Assembly: GCF_030812785.1 (NCBI RefSeq)
Contig: NZ_JAUSTJ010000002.1
Coordinates: 1,550,001 to 1,614,000 of the forward strand
Length of the DNA: 64,000 nucleotides
Source: Sphingomonas kyeonggiensis
GTDB taxonomy: Bacteria; Pseudomonadota; Alphaproteobacteria; Sphingomonadales; Sphingomonadaceae
Direction of reading: 5' to 3'
Shown here: positions 42,651 to 52,122 of the stretch, one piece after another
Layout of the letters: each line of letters starts with the position of its first letter
How positions within the stretch are numbered: the first letter of the stretch is position 1
Notes under the pieces: generated by a model
What the model saw: only the letters and a program-made list of their open reading frames with translations
Database searches by the model: none
What the model was told of the DNA's origin: nothing
Position numbers and translations under genes: made by a program

Positions 42651-43858
42651 AGCATAGCGCCGACATCGTCGTGATCGGCGGCGGCGCAGCGGGTGTCGGT
42701 GCGCTGCGCACCCTTGCCGATGCCGGCCGGGACGTGTTGCTGCTCGAGGCGCAGGACCGGCTCGGCGGCCGCGCGCATACCGTGCACATCGCCGGCATGC
42801 CGATCGACATGGGTGCCGGCTGGCTCCATTCGGCGACCAAGAACCCCTGGGCCGTCATTGCCGAGACGCGCGGGTTCGAGGTCTATCGCTCGCCGGCGCG
42901 CTGGGGCGAGCAATGGCGCGAATTGGGCGCCTCCAAGGCGGAGCAGCAGGCACTCTGGGCGGCGTTCGAGACGTTCATGAACGCGATGCACAACCCGCCG
43001 CCGAGCGACTGCGCTTCCGATCTGTTGCCGCCGGACGGCGAATGGAACGCCGCGCTCGATGCGCTCTCCGGCTATATCAACGGCGCCCCGATGCGCGAGA
43101 TGTCGGTGATCGACTGGCTCGCCTATGAGGAGGCCTCGCTCGACATCAACTGGCGGGTCTGCGACGGCTATGGCGCGCTCGTCTCCTCGCATGCCGCGGC
43201 GCTGCCCGTGGCGCTGGCAACGCCGGTTTCCGCGATCGACACCTCCGGCAGGCAACTCCGCATCGAGACGCCGCGCGGATCGATCACCGCCAATGCCGCG
43301 ATCGTCACCGTCTCCAGCAACGTCCTGGCCAGCGGCGCCATCCGCCTGCCCGGCCATGACGCGATCCTCCACGCCGCCTCGGAACTGCCGCTCGGTCTCG
43401 CCGACAAGCTGTTCTTCACGCTGGAGGGCGGCGAGGCGATCGACGACAACGCCCATCTGCTCGGCAATCCGCGCAGTTCCTGCACCGGCACCTATACGCT
43501 CAAGCCCTTTGGCCGCCCGCTGGTCGAGTGCATGCTCGGCGGCGAAGGCGCGCGGGCGATGGAAAAGGAAGGGCTGAACGGCGCCGCGGAGTTCGCCATC
43601 GGCGAGCTGGTCCATCTGCTGGGAAGCGAATGGCGGGCGAAGCTGCGCTTCGTCGCCGGCTCGGCATGGGGCCGCGAGACCCATGTGCTCGGCGGCTACA
43701 GCCACGCCCTGCCCGGCAAGCACGGCGCCCGGGCCGTGCTGCGCGCCGGCGCGGATCCCCGCATCCGCTTCGCTGGCGAAGCCACCTCGGACGACGAATT
43801 CTCCACCGCGCACGGCGCGTACAACACGGGCGTAGCGGCGGCCAAGGCGCTGCTTTAG
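42647..43858 (+). CDS. FAD-dependent amine oxidase (monoamine-oxidase-like)
   Basis: 403 residues from GTG 42647, which overlaps the MaoC stop (GTGA). The N-terminus DIVVIGGGAAGVGALRTLAD binds FAD, and LLEAQDRLGGRAHTVHIAGM is the family's GG-doublet signature. The C-terminal IRFAGEATSDDEFSTAHGAY is the closing FAD-binding segment, where a cysteine-linked FAD is absent. Substrate unknown: polyamines or other amines are possible. Coupled to the MaoC gene. A palindromic pair 22 bp after the stop separates it from the convergent monooxygenase gene. Confidence 0.88.
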   Translation: MKHSADIVVIGGGAAGVGALRTLADAGRDVLLLEAQDRLGGRAHTVHIAGMPIDMGAGWLHSATKNPWAVIAETRGFEVYRSPARWGEQWRELGASKAEQQALWAAFETFMNAMHNPPPSDCASDLLPPDGEWNAALDALSGYINGAPMREMSVIDWLAYEEASLDINWRVCDGYGALVSSHAAALPVALATPVSAIDTSGRQLRIETPRGSITANAAIVTVSSNVLASGAIRLPGHDAILHAASELPLGLADKLFFTLEGGEAIDDNAHLLGNPRSSCTGTYTLKPFGRPLVECMLGGEGARAMEKEGLNGAAEFAIGELVHLLGSEWRAKLRFVAGSAWGRETHVLGGYSHALPGKHGARAVLRAGADPRIRFAGEATSDDEFSTAHGAYNTGVAAAKALL

Positions 43859-43880
43859 GTTCTCGCTGTACCCAATACTC

Positions 43881-43961
43881 GTCATCCCCGCGAAGGCGGG
43901 GATCCAGGGTTTCTCTGCCGCGTCGCTTTGAACTCTGGATCCCCGCCTTCGCGGGGATGAC
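43881..43961. repeat. Paired palindrome, 27-bp arms (GTCATCCCCGC family)
   Basis: Perfect arms 43881-43907 and 43935-43961, with a 27-bp spacer. It lies in the short gap between convergent genes, with near-identical arms to the copy at 42094. Confidence 0.88.
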
Positions 43962-43968
43962 GGAGTAT

Positions 43969-45432
43969 CTAGGCCGCCTTCCTGCCAGGCTCCGGATTGG
44001 AGAATTCCATCTCCTGGTCGATCCCGCCAAACTTGAGCGCCATCACGTCGCGGGCATAATTCTGGTTCAGCCTCCACGGCTTGCGGTGCCCCTGGCGGGG
44101 CAGCTTGTCCGAGGCGCGCTGGACATAGCCCGAGGTGAAGTCGAGGAACGGCACTTCCTCCACCGGCGCCGCCAGCCGCGGCGTCACCTGCCGCATGCCC
44201 CGCTTGCGCATCGCGTTGAGCAGGCGGGTGACATAGTTGGCGGTCAGGTCGGCCTTCAGCGTCCAGCTGGCATTGGTATAACCGAACGCGATCGCGAAAT
44301 TGGGCACGTCGGAGAACATCATGCCCTTGTAGGTCATCGCCCTGGCCGGCTCGAAGAGCTTGCCGTCGACAGTGATCGGCATCCCGCTGAACAGCTGAAT
44401 CTCCAGCCCGGTAGCGGTGACGACGAGGTCGGCCGCCAGTTCCTTGCCCGAGCCGAGCCTGAGGCCGGTCTCGGTGAAACGGTCGATCGTGTCGGTCACC
44501 ACCTCGGCCTTGCCGCCCTTGATCGAGGCGAACAGGTCAGCATCGGGCACCAGGCAGACGCGCTGGTCCCAGGGATTGTAGCTGGGCGTGAAATGCGTGC
44601 CGACATCATAGTCCGGCCCCAGCTCGTCGCGGACCATCTGGACGATCCGCTCGCGGGTCTTCTCCGGGTTCTTGCGGGCGAGGCGGAAGAAGAATTGCTG
44701 GAGCAGCACATTCTTCCAGCGGGTGAGGCCATAGGCAGTCATCGCCGGCATCCAGCCGCGCATCCAGTTGGCGATGGCATCCTGCGAAGGCCGCGAGACG
44801 ATATAGGTCGGCGAGCGCTGGAGCATGGTGACGTGTGCCGCCTGCTTGGCCAGCTCGGGCACCAGCGTCACTGCCGTCGCCCCGCTGCCGATCACCACGA
44901 CGCGCTTGTCCTTGTAGTCGACGTCCTCGGTCCAGAATTGCGGATGGACGATCCGCCCCTTGAAGTCCGCCGCCCCGGCGAAGTCGGGCGTGTAGCCCCG
45001 GGCATAATTGTAATAGCCGGTGCACAGGAACAGGAACGAACAGGTGAAGGTAGACACCTCTCCGCCCCGCTCGGCGGTTACGGTCCACAGCGCATCTTCG
45101 CTCGACCAGCTCGCGCCGGTCACCCGCGTCGAATAGCGGATATGCTCGTCGATCCCGTAATCCTTCACGGCCTCGTCGAGATAGTTGAGGATCGACGGCC
45201 CATCGGCGATCGCCTTGCTCTCGGTCCAGGGACGGAAGGCGAAGCCCAGCGTGAACATGTCCGAGTCCGAGCGGATGCCCGGATAGCGGAACAGGTCCCA
45301 GGTCCCGCCCAGCCGCTCGCGCCCCTCCAGCACCACATAGCTGCGATCCGGACTGTTCTCCTGGAGATGCCAGGCGGCACTCACGCCGGAGATGCCGGCT
45401 CCCACGATCACCACGTCGAAATGCTCGGCCAC
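43969..45432 (-). CDS. Flavin monooxygenase, Baeyer-Villiger/FMO type
   Basis: 487 residues from GTG 45430-45432 with GGGAGAGG upstream. The open frame upstream is only a shadow of tamB. N-terminal FAD motif VVIVGAGISGVSAAWHLQ. The BVMO fingerprint F-x-G-x3-H-x3-W is seen in FKGRIVHPQFWTEDV. NADPH motif VVVIGSGATAVTLVPELA. C-terminal region TYKGMMFSDVPNFAIAFGYT. It inserts one oxygen into ketones or oxidises sulfur/nitrogen; the substrate is unknown. A 20-bp palindrome typical of TetR-type operators lies 20 bp before the start, so it is probably repressed until its substrate appears. No TetR gene is adjacent. Confidence 0.9.
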   Translation of the reverse strand: MAEHFDVVIVGAGISGVSAAWHLQENSPDRSYVVLEGRERLGGTWDLFRYPGIRSDSDMFTLGFAFRPWTESKAIADGPSILNYLDEAVKDYGIDEHIRYSTRVTGASWSSEDALWTVTAERGGEVSTFTCSFLFLCTGYYNYARGYTPDFAGAADFKGRIVHPQFWTEDVDYKDKRVVVIGSGATAVTLVPELAKQAAHVTMLQRSPTYIVSRPSQDAIANWMRGWMPAMTAYGLTRWKNVLLQQFFFRLARKNPEKTRERIVQMVRDELGPDYDVGTHFTPSYNPWDQRVCLVPDADLFASIKGGKAEVVTDTIDRFTETGLRLGSGKELAADLVVTATGLEIQLFSGMPITVDGKLFEPARAMTYKGMMFSDVPNFAIAFGYTNASWTLKADLTANYVTRLLNAMRKRGMRQVTPRLAAPVEEVPFLDFTSGYVQRASDKLPRQGHRKPWRLNQNYARDVMALKFGGIDQEMEFSNPEPGRKAA

Positions 45433-45451
45433 GCGCCCTCTCCCGCCGATC

Positions 45452-45471
45452 TGTTTACACCAGTGTAAACA
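45452..45471. promoter_or_regulatory. Perfect palindromic operator upstream of the monooxygenase
   Basis: TGTTTACACCAGTGTAAACA: 9-bp arms around a 2-bp centre. TetR-family regulators of flavin monooxygenases bind sites of this type. It occupies the region between the tamB 3' end and the monooxygenase start. Confidence 0.7.
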
Positions 45472-45485
45472 GAAAACGCGCCGGC

Positions 45486-48400
45486 TCAATAATCCCGCGA
45501 ATATTTGAGACTGACGCTCGATCCGCCGAACGACCCCGCCTGGGAGAGCAGGCTCAGCGTGCGGCTGAGCGATATCTCGAGCTGGGTGGCGGTGAAGCCC
45601 CGCGCGTCGGTGATGATCTCCACATAGATGTCGTCGGTCAGATATTTGCCCGCCGCCAGCGCCATGCCGCGCCCGCTGACGTCGTCGGCGCCGAGGATGC
45701 GCAGCCGGTCGATGCCGGTGGCGGACTTGAGCTGGCCCAACGGATTGAGCCCGCCGCCCGAGCCGCTTAGCGACTGGAGCGCCGCAGCGAGCTGGATCGC
45801 CTCGGTAGCCGAGAGATTGGTCACGTTGGTCCCGAAGAACAGCCGGGCGAGCACTTCCTCCTGTGGCAAGGTCGGCGTCGAGCTGAACACGATCTGCGGC
45901 TGCTGGGCGGTGCCCGAGACAGTCAGGATCGCGGTGATCCCCTCGGCGGTGGTGCTGGCCTGGATATCGACGCTCGGATTGGTCAGCGCCGATCCCTGGA
46001 AGCGGATCGTGCCGCGCGAGATGTCGAAGCGACGGCTGGCGAAGCTGTAGGTGCCGCGCACGATCTCCATCGTGCCGCGGATATCGGGCGCCAGCGTGGT
46101 GCCGCGCACCGTGATCTGCGCGCGCCATTCGGACTCGAGCCCCATGCCGGTGACGAACAGGCGGTTGTCGGCATTGATGCGCAGGTTGAGGTCGAAATCG
46201 CCGAACGAGCGGCTTATCGCCTTGGCTGGCTCGTCCACTTCGCCGGTCGCGCGCTTGCGGCGGATGCCGGTCAGCTCGGGCACCTCGGCGGCGCCCTGGC
46301 GGATGATCTGGTAATGCGCCTCGGGGATGGTCAGCCGGCCCTCGATCTTCGAGACCTCGGGGTTCTTGGTGATGGTGATCTGGCCCGTCGCCGTCGCCCC
46401 CAGCGCGTCACTGCGTGCCAGCCGGGCGTTGTTGAGGTCCGCAGTGATCGAGATCGGATAGCCATTCGCCGAGGACAGGCTCACCCGCCCCTGCGCCTTC
46501 ACCGTGCCGTCGCCCGCCTTGGCGGTGAGCGAATTGAGGATGAACGCGTCGTTCGAGAAGGCGCCGTCCACCGCCATGCCGGTCAGCCGCGTGCCGAAAT
46601 TCTCGTTCTCGTATGTGAGGTTGGTCGCGCGGACCACGCCGGTAAGCCGCGGTTCCTCCAGCTTGCCCGAGAAGTCCGCCGCGATGCCGATCGGCCCATC
46701 GACCTGCTGGCCCGAGAGCCCGGCCAGCGAGAAGGGCACCGCCGCCGGACCGTTGTAGCGGATACCGCCCGAGAGCGGTGCGGCGAACATGCGCTCGGTC
46801 CAGGAGCCGGCATCCGCTCCGAGCGGGCTCAATGTCGCCACCACGCGGCCGATCGTCGTGTTGCCGCGCCGGATCAGCGCACGTGCGTCGCCGCCACTGG
46901 GCAGCAGCTTGCCGACGAAGCTGACGTTCACCGGCGTCGAGAGGCTGGCCAGGCTCGCCCGGGTGAAGTCGGCGATCTCCAGCCGCGCATCGGCGCTGGG
47001 GAAGGCCTCGGGCGAAGCCTGGGCGAAGTCGAGGCTGCCGGTCGCGGTGCCGCCGATGCCGAGATCGGGGACGAAGGCGTTGATCGCCGCCAGGTCGAGG
47101 CTGTCGAGCCGCGCCTGCAGCACCATGCCCTTGCCATAGCTGCCGGCGATCCGCGCCTTGCCCCGGTCGAAATCGAGCTGGGTCGGGGCGAGGTGATAGA
47201 CCCCGTCGCGGATCGCGATGCGGGCCGGCTGCACGGTGTGGAAATTGACGCCGCTGCCACTGCCCTGCACCGCCACCAGCCAGTTTTCCGGCGCCAGCCT
47301 GGCGTTCGCGGCGATCTGGAACGGCACCCCGGTCGAGCCATTGGCGAAGAGCTGGGCAGTGCCGTTGCCGCCGGCATAGGCGATCTTCGCCCGCGCGGTC
47401 TTCAGCACGAAATTGCCCTGCCGCAGGTTCGCCACCTGCACGTCGCCGGTGATCTCGGGCGTCTCGGCCAGCACCACGGTTCCGTCGATCAGTGCACGCC
47501 CGATCGTCAGCCCGGCCTGGCCGGGTATCTTGGCGTTGGACGCGGTCGCATGCACGTCCGCCCGTTGCAGCTTGCCCTGCGCCGACAGCGCCGCCCGCCC
47601 GACCACGCCCGACCCGTTGAACGCCAGCGCACCCTCGAACGGGCGGGCAGCGGTCTGGGCGACCTTGCCGGTGATGTCCATGCCGGCAAAACGCCCGGCA
47701 TTGATGTCGATCGCCAGCCTGTTGCCGGTCCGCACCAGCACGTCGGCATTGAAAGGCCCGTAATCGGTGTCGCCCTTGGCCAGCACCGCCCAGGCATTGC
47801 CCTTCCCGCGCACCTGCGCCTCGAGATTGGCCAAGCCGATGCCAAGCCCAGGCTTTGGCGCCCTGAGCAATATAACCGGCGCGTTGAGCGTCCCCGTCAC
47901 CCGCGCAGTGAGCGGCCCGTACTGGTCGGAAACCGCGTCAGCGTTGATCAGGATCGGCCCCGCCGGATCATAGCGCCCCGATCCGCGCAGCACGCGGAAC
48001 TTCGGCGCCTTCATCCGGACGTCGCTGATGCTGATCACGCCCTTGGGATCGAGCACCAGCCGCGCCGAGGCGACTGCGTTGCCGCCCAGGAACTCGCGCG
48101 CGCCATCGCTGAAGATCTTGCGTGAATTGCCGGCGATATGGCCCTTGATGCCCCAGCCGCCGCCGGGCGCCGCGAACAGCTCGGCATCGGTCCGCAGGTC
48201 GACAATGCCCACGCCGTCGATCTGATAGTCGTTCACCCGGCCCTTGAGCGCACCGGTATAACGGCCCTTGCCGACATCGGCGGCGATGATCGCAGTCGCG
48301 TCGATCTTGTCCGATCGGATGCGCAGATTGTCGGACAGCACCTGCTGGCCGGAGATCGCCAGGTCGCCGTTCACTGTCAGGTTGGTCACCAGCCCACCCG

Positions 48401-49709
48401 CCGCTGCATTCAGCCCCGAGACCCGCTTCGCCCGCGCCCGCACCGGCACAAGGATGCGATCCGTATCCACCCGCGCCCGCCCCTCGGCATAGAGCTGCTC
48501 GGCCACGGTCTCCCCAAAGCCGAGTGCGCCAGCGCTGAGCTTGTAATCGACCACAGGCCTGTCGAACGCCCCGTCCAGCGCCACCGACGCGCGCACCGAG
48601 CGCCCGACCAGGTTCGGCGCGATCGCCCCCGCCTTGAGCAGGATCGCATCGACCTTGAAGTCGTGGAACTGGTTATGCCCGAGGTCGACCTTGCCCTTGC
48701 CCTCGACCGACAATGCATCGGAGTGGAGCTTCACCACGCCATCGGCAACCCGGTCGGCCCATTTCATGTCTAGGTCCAGATCGAGCTGCGGCGAGGCCAA
48801 CCGCTCGACCGGCCCCTTCAGCCACACGCCGGGATGCAACGGCCCGCGCAGCTGAAAGCGGCCATTGGTCGCGATCAGATCGAGATTGGCGAGCTGCGCC
48901 CCGCCCAAGGTACCAAGCGCCTTGCCCTGCCAGCGCGCCCAGTCGCCCTTTCCGGCCACTGCAACCGTCAGCGGCGCATCGAGCCCGGCCAACCCGGCGA
49001 CCAGCCCCTTGGCCGGCGCATCGAGCTTCAGGTCGACATCGAACCGGTTCTTTTCCGGCGTCGCATCGAGCCTCAGCGCCAGCTTGTCACCGCCCGGCAC
49101 GTTCGCCCCGGCAAGCGTGCCGCCATCGAGCACGAGCTGCGCACGCCCATCGGCCAGATGCGCCTTGCCCGCCAGCCGCCCGAGATAGCGCGCCCGCCCG
49201 TCGACTTCCTTCGCGATATCGATCCGCGCCACATCGAGCCGGCCGATATCGATGTTGATGTCGGGCAGCAGCGGCGCATTCGGGTCGCCCGAAGGCTTGA
49301 GCGCCGGCATGCGCAACAGCTTCACCTCGGGGCTGGTAGCGCTGCGCACGTCGATCCGGTTCTTGAGATAGGCGAAGGGCCGCCAGTCCAGCCGGATCTC
49401 GCGCGAGGTGGCGAACACGCCCTTGATATCGCGCACCTGCACGTCGCGCAGGATCATCGCGCCATAGAGTGAGCCGTCGATCCGCCCGATCCGGAAATTG
49501 AGCCCCGATCCCAGCGTCAGCGCAGCGATCCGGTCCGCGACGAAGCGCCGGCCCGGCTGGGTATTGATCCCCAGCACGAGCGCGCCGATCGCCAGCGCCA
49601 GGCCGGCGAGCGCGATCCCCGTCCACTTCACCACGCGCTGCCATAGCGGCCGGCGGACCTTCACCACCTCGGGCTCGGACGCCACGGCTTCGGGCGTTTC
49701 CTCGGCCAT
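45486..49709 (-). CDS. tamB: TamB-like translocation/assembly module protein
   Basis: 1407 residues. N-terminal membrane anchor (about residues 25-50, WTGIALAGLALAIGALVLGI). A very long beta-rich middle of AsmA/DUF490-like strands follows, then the C-terminal TamB domain with FDLNLRINADNRLFVTGMGL, the RGTIRFQGSALTNPSVDIQA segment and a final barrel-interacting LEISLSRTLSLLSQAG ending in YSRDY. TamB spans the periplasm and, with TamA, assists outer-membrane protein (for example autotransporter) assembly and phospholipid transport. Its start overlaps the tamA stop by one base (TGATG), so the pair is coupled. The length is typical of alphaproteobacteria. The large autotransporter at 3.6-8.3 kb could be a client. 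Confidence 0.93.
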   Translation of the reverse strand: MAEETPEAVASEPEVVKVRRPLWQRVVKWTGIALAGLALAIGALVLGINTQPGRRFVADRIAALTLGSGLNFRIGRIDGSLYGAMILRDVQVRDIKGVFATSREIRLDWRPFAYLKNRIDVRSATSPEVKLLRMPALKPSGDPNAPLLPDINIDIGRLDVARIDIAKEVDGRARYLGRLAGKAHLADGRAQLVLDGGTLAGANVPGGDKLALRLDATPEKNRFDVDLKLDAPAKGLVAGLAGLDAPLTVAVAGKGDWARWQGKALGTLGGAQLANLDLIATNGRFQLRGPLHPGVWLKGPVERLASPQLDLDLDMKWADRVADGVVKLHSDALSVEGKGKVDLGHNQFHDFKVDAILLKAGAIAPNLVGRSVRASVALDGAFDRPVVDYKLSAGALGFGETVAEQLYAEGRARVDTDRILVPVRARAKRVSGLNAAAGGLVTNLTVNGDLAISGQQVLSDNLRIRSDKIDATAIIAADVGKGRYTGALKGRVNDYQIDGVGIVDLRTDAELFAAPGGGWGIKGHIAGNSRKIFSDGAREFLGGNAVASARLVLDPKGVISISDVRMKAPKFRVLRGSGRYDPAGPILINADAVSDQYGPLTARVTGTLNAPVILLRAPKPGLGIGLANLEAQVRGKGNAWAVLAKGDTDYGPFNADVLVRTGNRLAIDINAGRFAGMDITGKVAQTAARPFEGALAFNGSGVVGRAALSAQGKLQRADVHATASNAKIPGQAGLTIGRALIDGTVVLAETPEITGDVQVANLRQGNFVLKTARAKIAYAGGNGTAQLFANGSTGVPFQIAANARLAPENWLVAVQGSGSGVNFHTVQPARIAIRDGVYHLAPTQLDFDRGKARIAGSYGKGMVLQARLDSLDLAAINAFVPDLGIGGTATGSLDFAQASPEAFPSADARLEIADFTRASLASLSTPVNVSFVGKLLPSGGDARALIRRGNTTIGRVVATLSPLGADAGSWTERMFAAPLSGGIRYNGPAAVPFSLAGLSGQQVDGPIGIAADFSGKLEEPRLTGVVRATNLTYENENFGTRLTGMAVDGAFSNDAFILNSLTAKAGDGTVKAQGRVSLSSANGYPISITADLNNARLARSDALGATATGQITITKNPEVSKIEGRLTIPEAHYQIIRQGAAEVPELTGIRRKRATGEVDEPAKAISRSFGDFDLNLRINADNRLFVTGMGLESEWRAQITVRGTTLAPDIRGTMEIVRGTYSFASRRFDISRGTIRFQGSALTNPSVDIQASTTAEGITAILTVSGTAQQPQIVFSSTPTLPQEEVLARLFFGTNVTNLSATEAIQLAAALQSLSGSGGGLNPLGQLKSATGIDRLRILGADDVSGRGMALAAGKYLTDDIYVEIITDARGFTATQLEISLSRTLSLLSQAGSFGGSSVSLKYSRDY

Positions 49710-52024
49710 CAGAAGGCCTGCCCGATCGAGATGTAGAGCGAGACCTTGGACTCGCCCGGCTTGCGCGCGATCGGCGTCGCCACATCGACGCGGATCGGGC
49801 CGAAATTGGTGTAGAGCCGCCCGCCGATGCCCGCGCCGAAGCGGATATTCTGACCCGTGGGGTAGATGCCCTCATAGACCTGGCCGGCATCGATGAACGG
49901 GACGATGCCGTAATTGCCGAAGCGGTAGCGTGCCTCGATCGCGAACTCGTTGAAGCTACGTCCGCCCACCGGCTTGCCGTCCGGCGCGCGCGGGCCGAGT
50001 TCCTGATAGCCGAAGCCGCGTACCGATCCGCCGCCGCCCGAATAATAGCGCCGCGAGGGCGGCAGGTCGTCACGCGCGATGCCGACGATCGAGCCGACCC
50101 GCGCCCGCCCGGCAATCACGATGCTGCTCGACACCGGCTGGTAATAGGTGCCCTCGAGCATGAACCGCGCATAGGGCCGCGCCGCGCCGCGCACCGAGGT
50201 CTCCGGACTGGCATTGCCCTTGATCCGGAAGCCGCGCGTCGGGTTCAGCAGATTGTCTGAGCTGTCATAGCCGAGGAACAAGGGCGCGGCGGCGATCAGC
50301 CAGGTGCCGCGGTCACGCTGGTTGCGGTTGTAGTTCCAGCGATCCTCGTTCGATCCGACCAGCTCGGCGCCGTAATAATAGGTCCAGCGCTTCTGCCAGA
50401 TCGGCGTGGAATCGCGCGAATATCGGAACGAGAGCGTGCCGGTATAGCTCTCATACGCGTCGTAATCCTGGTGGTTGAGCTGCGCGGCGATCTGGAAGGT
50501 CCTGTCGCGCTGGCCGGCGTTCGAGCGGCGGAAGGTGGTGGTCAGCCCCTGCTCCTGGGTGCCGAGCACGCCCGCGACGATCAGCGCGCCTTCGGGCGGG
50601 AACAGGTTGCGGTGCGTCCAACTGCCGGTCAGGCGGATGCCCTGCCCGGTCGAATAGCCGAGCTCCGCCGCCAGCGTGCGCGGCCGGCCGGGGTTCTGGC
50701 GGACGAGCAGATCGACCACCTCGGTGCCGTCCGGGCCCGCCTGCCCGGTGCGCACCGGCTCGACCGAGACAGTGGAGAACAGGCTGGTCGCGATCATCGC
50801 CTCGCGCAGATCGTCCACCGCGCGCACGTCATACAGCTCGCCCGGCTTGTAGCGGCGCAGCACGCGGATATGGTCGGCGTCGAACACCAGCTTGCGCGCC
50901 CGGCGCTGGCGCCGCTCACCGCGCTGCCCCCGCTCACCACGCCGCGCCGCGCGCTCGGCATCGCGCGCCGCCTGCTCGGCAAGCGTGCCGCTGCCCACTT
51001 CGGTACGGATGTCACCGAACACCGCCCGCGGCCCCAGCGCGATCGGCAGCGCATAGTCGCCGATATGGGTTTCCTCATCGAGCAGGATGTCGCGCTGCCC
51101 GACCTTGACGAAAGGGTAGCCCTGTTGCGGCAGGCGCAGCGCGACATTGGCCTCGGCACCCTGCACCCGCTCCGCCTCGATCGGGTCGCCGGGGTTGAGG
51201 TTGAGCTCGCGCAGCAACAGCCCTGGCGGCACGGTCGGATCGCTCGTCACCGTGACATTGCCCAGCCGGTAGAGCGGTCCCGGCGTCGCGCTGATCGTCG
51301 CGCGGACGATGCCGGGGGTCTTGGGATCCTGGTCGATCGTCGAGACCGCGGTCGCGTCATAATAGCCACGCGAGTTGAGCAGGCGTATCGCCAGCCGCTC
51401 ATCCTCCCGGGCCCGCGCCGCGACCATCGCGCTGTTGGCCGCCTTGCCGCCGCCATTCTCCAGCGCGGAGAGGTCCTCGAACAGGCCTTCCAGCCCTACC
51501 GAGGACAGGCCGTCCTCATGCGTAGTGTAGCGGATCGTCACCGCCTTCTTGTCGGCGACCTTGTCCTCCACCGGCGGCTCGACCTTGAATTCGGAGAGCG
51601 GCGGCAGCGGTTTGGCGAATTCCGGGTCCTCGGCGGGCGCGGCGGCGAAGCTCTGCTCGACCTGGTCCTTCACCTGCTGCGCCGCCTCGCCCTGGGTTAC
51701 CGGCGCAGGCGCGGGGGTCGGCGCGCCGCGGGGCGGCGGCATCGCCTCGAGCGGCGCGTTGATGTCGCCCTCGATCTTCGGCATCGCCGCCTCGAACTGG
51801 TCGTCCGGGACGATCGGGCTCTCATCGGCCGGGGCGACGATAACGGTGCCGTCCTGTGACGGGGCTGGCGTCGGCGTCGGGCTGGCAGAGGGTGCCGGCG
51901 CGGGGCCGGAAGGCGGCGCCCCCTGCCCCGGCTTCGGATCGGATATCTGGGCATGCGCGAGCCCCGGCACGAATGCCGTGCCGGCGAGCGCCGCCAGCCA
52001 AATCCGCTTCACCCCTTTACGCAA
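49709..52024 (-). CDS. tamA: TamA-like BamA-family outer-membrane protein
   Basis: 771 residues; signal peptide LAALAGTAFVPGLAHAQ. After it there are ~110 Pro/Ala/Glu-rich residues (about 28-140) that most TamA proteins lack. Three POTRA domains follow (about 150-430), then a 16-strand Omp85 barrel with the conserved RGFGYQELGPRAPDG loop (VRGFxxQ motif) and the C-terminal FGPIRVDVATPIARKPGE with a final aromatic. An Arg/Gly-rich stretch (about 360-385) sits in the POTRA region. Start is TTG at 52022-52024 with AGGGAG upstream; a GTG four codons in is the alternative. Coupled to tamB. Confidence 0.92.
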   Translation of the reverse strand: MRKGVKRIWLAALAGTAFVPGLAHAQISDPKPGQGAPPSGPAPAPSASPTPTPAPSQDGTVIVAPADESPIVPDDQFEAAMPKIEGDINAPLEAMPPPRGAPTPAPAPVTQGEAAQQVKDQVEQSFAAAPAEDPEFAKPLPPLSEFKVEPPVEDKVADKKAVTIRYTTHEDGLSSVGLEGLFEDLSALENGGGKAANSAMVAARAREDERLAIRLLNSRGYYDATAVSTIDQDPKTPGIVRATISATPGPLYRLGNVTVTSDPTVPPGLLLRELNLNPGDPIEAERVQGAEANVALRLPQQGYPFVKVGQRDILLDEETHIGDYALPIALGPRAVFGDIRTEVGSGTLAEQAARDAERAARRGERGQRGERRQRRARKLVFDADHIRVLRRYKPGELYDVRAVDDLREAMIATSLFSTVSVEPVRTGQAGPDGTEVVDLLVRQNPGRPRTLAAELGYSTGQGIRLTGSWTHRNLFPPEGALIVAGVLGTQEQGLTTTFRRSNAGQRDRTFQIAAQLNHQDYDAYESYTGTLSFRYSRDSTPIWQKRWTYYYGAELVGSNEDRWNYNRNQRDRGTWLIAAAPLFLGYDSSDNLLNPTRGFRIKGNASPETSVRGAARPYARFMLEGTYYQPVSSSIVIAGRARVGSIVGIARDDLPPSRRYYSGGGGSVRGFGYQELGPRAPDGKPVGGRSFNEFAIEARYRFGNYGIVPFIDAGQVYEGIYPTGQNIRFGAGIGGRLYTNFGPIRVDVATPIARKPGESKVSLYISIGQAF

Positions 52025-52122
52025 ACGGCTCCCTTTCGAACCGCGTTCCTAGCCCGGCCCTCTCGCAAGCGTAACGACCCAAATGCGCTTTGGGTCCCCG
52101 TTTTTGCGAAAGCCGGGGGATT

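Noticed and set aside
45433..46128. N-terminal extension of the flavin monooxygenase frame to 719 aa
   Set aside because: The extra part overlaps tamB in another frame, is Arg/His-rich, and precedes the true FAD motif; GTG 45432 with a good SD is the start.
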